From positions 1 to 7,371 of the forward strand of contig JAQGMD010000183.1 of the NCBI GenBank assembly GCA_028292565.1: a stretch of DNA of 7,371 nt, in the 5' to 3' direction. The notes beneath the pieces are model-generated. The model had not been told where the DNA came from. It saw only the letters and a list, made by a program, of their open reading frames with translations, and made no database searches. This stretch comes from Burkholderia sp. GTDB taxonomy: Bacteria; Pseudomonadota; Gammaproteobacteria; Burkholderiales; Burkholderiaceae. The stretch's first letter is position 1. The number at the start of each line of letters is the position of its first letter. Below are positions 7,077 through 7,371 of this stretch, in pieces. The position numbers and the translations under genes were made by a program.

Positions 7077-7371
7077 CTACGCCACCCGTTCTTCCTTCTT
7101 TTCGAAAAACGCCCGAGCAAGTGCGCCATCCCTGGTCCGCGCGAACGGCGGCAAACTCTGCCATATCCGTTTGCCATAGGGCTTGGAAATCAGCCTCGGA
7201 TCGCAAATCATCAGCACACCGCGATCGGTTTCGTCGCGAATCAGACGTCCGGCGCCCTGCTTAAGATTGATGATTGCTTCCGGCAGTTGATGGTGCATGA
7301 AGCCGTTCAGCCCTTTTCTCTCGAGCGCTTCGATGCGTGCCGCCAGCACCGGGTCGTCCGGCGGCGAGAAT
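7077..7371 (-). CDS. ATP-dependent DNA helicase, DinG/YoaA type (C-terminal end)
   Basis: Only the last 97 or so codons are in the window; the gene continues beyond the right edge. The visible frame starts FSPPDDPVLAARIEAL and includes the superfamily 2 motif VI QGAGRLIRDETDRG, with the arginines that reach the ATP site, then VLMICDPRL and KPYGKRIWQSLPPF. This pattern is typical of the XPD-like DinG/YoaA helicases, which unwind DNA 5' to 3' and, in studied members, carry an iron-sulphur cluster in a part not seen here. It ends at TAG (7079-7077) after a charged tail. It converges on the quinone oxidoreductase gene with 46 nt between stop codons. DinG and YoaA cannot be told apart from this fragment. 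Confidence 0.9.
   Translation of the reverse strand, partial: FSPPDDPVLAARIEALERKGLNGFMHHQLPEAIINLKQGAGRLIRDETDRGVLMICDPRLISKPYGKRIWQSLPPFARTRDGALARAFFEKKEERVA

Noticed and set aside
1..7371. Defence island, toxin-antitoxin, CRISPR, prophage or transposon
   Set aside because: Every stretch is accounted for by conserved housekeeping genes or short control regions; no repeat-spacer pattern, recombinase or transposase is visible.

Overview
The window is an ordinary chromosomal housekeeping and stress-survival locus from a betaproteobacterium. The likely order is Burkholderiales, and protein sequence style and gene order fit Oxalobacteraceae (Herminiimonas, Janthinobacterium, Collimonas or Herbaspirillum relatives). 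That placement rests on recognition, not on a search. Base composition looks even at moderately high GC. I see no insertion sequence, integrase, phage gene, tRNA, rRNA or CRISPR array, and no sign of recent transfer.

Layout: positions 1-27 hold a perfect palindromic terminator. Six genes then lie head to tail on the minus strand; in transcription order they are surE (5858-5121), pcm (5124-4279), nlpD (4216-3263), rpoS (3263-2232), a PolB-like 3'-5' exonuclease (2235-1447) and rlmD (1385-45). The junctions are tight: surE/pcm overlap by 4 nt, nlpD/rpoS by 1 nt and rpoS/exonuclease by 4 nt. Gaps of about 60 nt separate pcm from nlpD and the exonuclease from rlmD. The second gap carries a plausible promoter, so rlmD may also be transcribed alone. 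A 191-bp divergent intergenic region (5859-6049) has a near-consensus sigma-70 promoter for a plus-strand zinc-free quinone oxidoreductase (6050-7030), with three phased 10-bp repeats just upstream of its -35 box. A hairpin (7042-7068) then separates that gene from the convergent 3' end of a DinG/YoaA-type helicase, cut by the right edge.

Function: surE-pcm-nlpD-rpoS is the classical stationary-phase cluster (nucleotide phosphatase, isoaspartyl protein repair, amidase-activator lipoprotein, general stress sigma factor). Here the same transcript probably continues into a little-characterised DNA exonuclease translationally coupled to rpoS, and possibly into the 23S rRNA m5U1939 methyltransferase. 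I found no clearly novel multi-gene system. The points most worth checking are the rpoS-coupled exonuclease, the phased repeats upstream of the oxidoreductase, the tandem repeat/hairpin early in rpoS, and the long N-terminal extension of Pcm.
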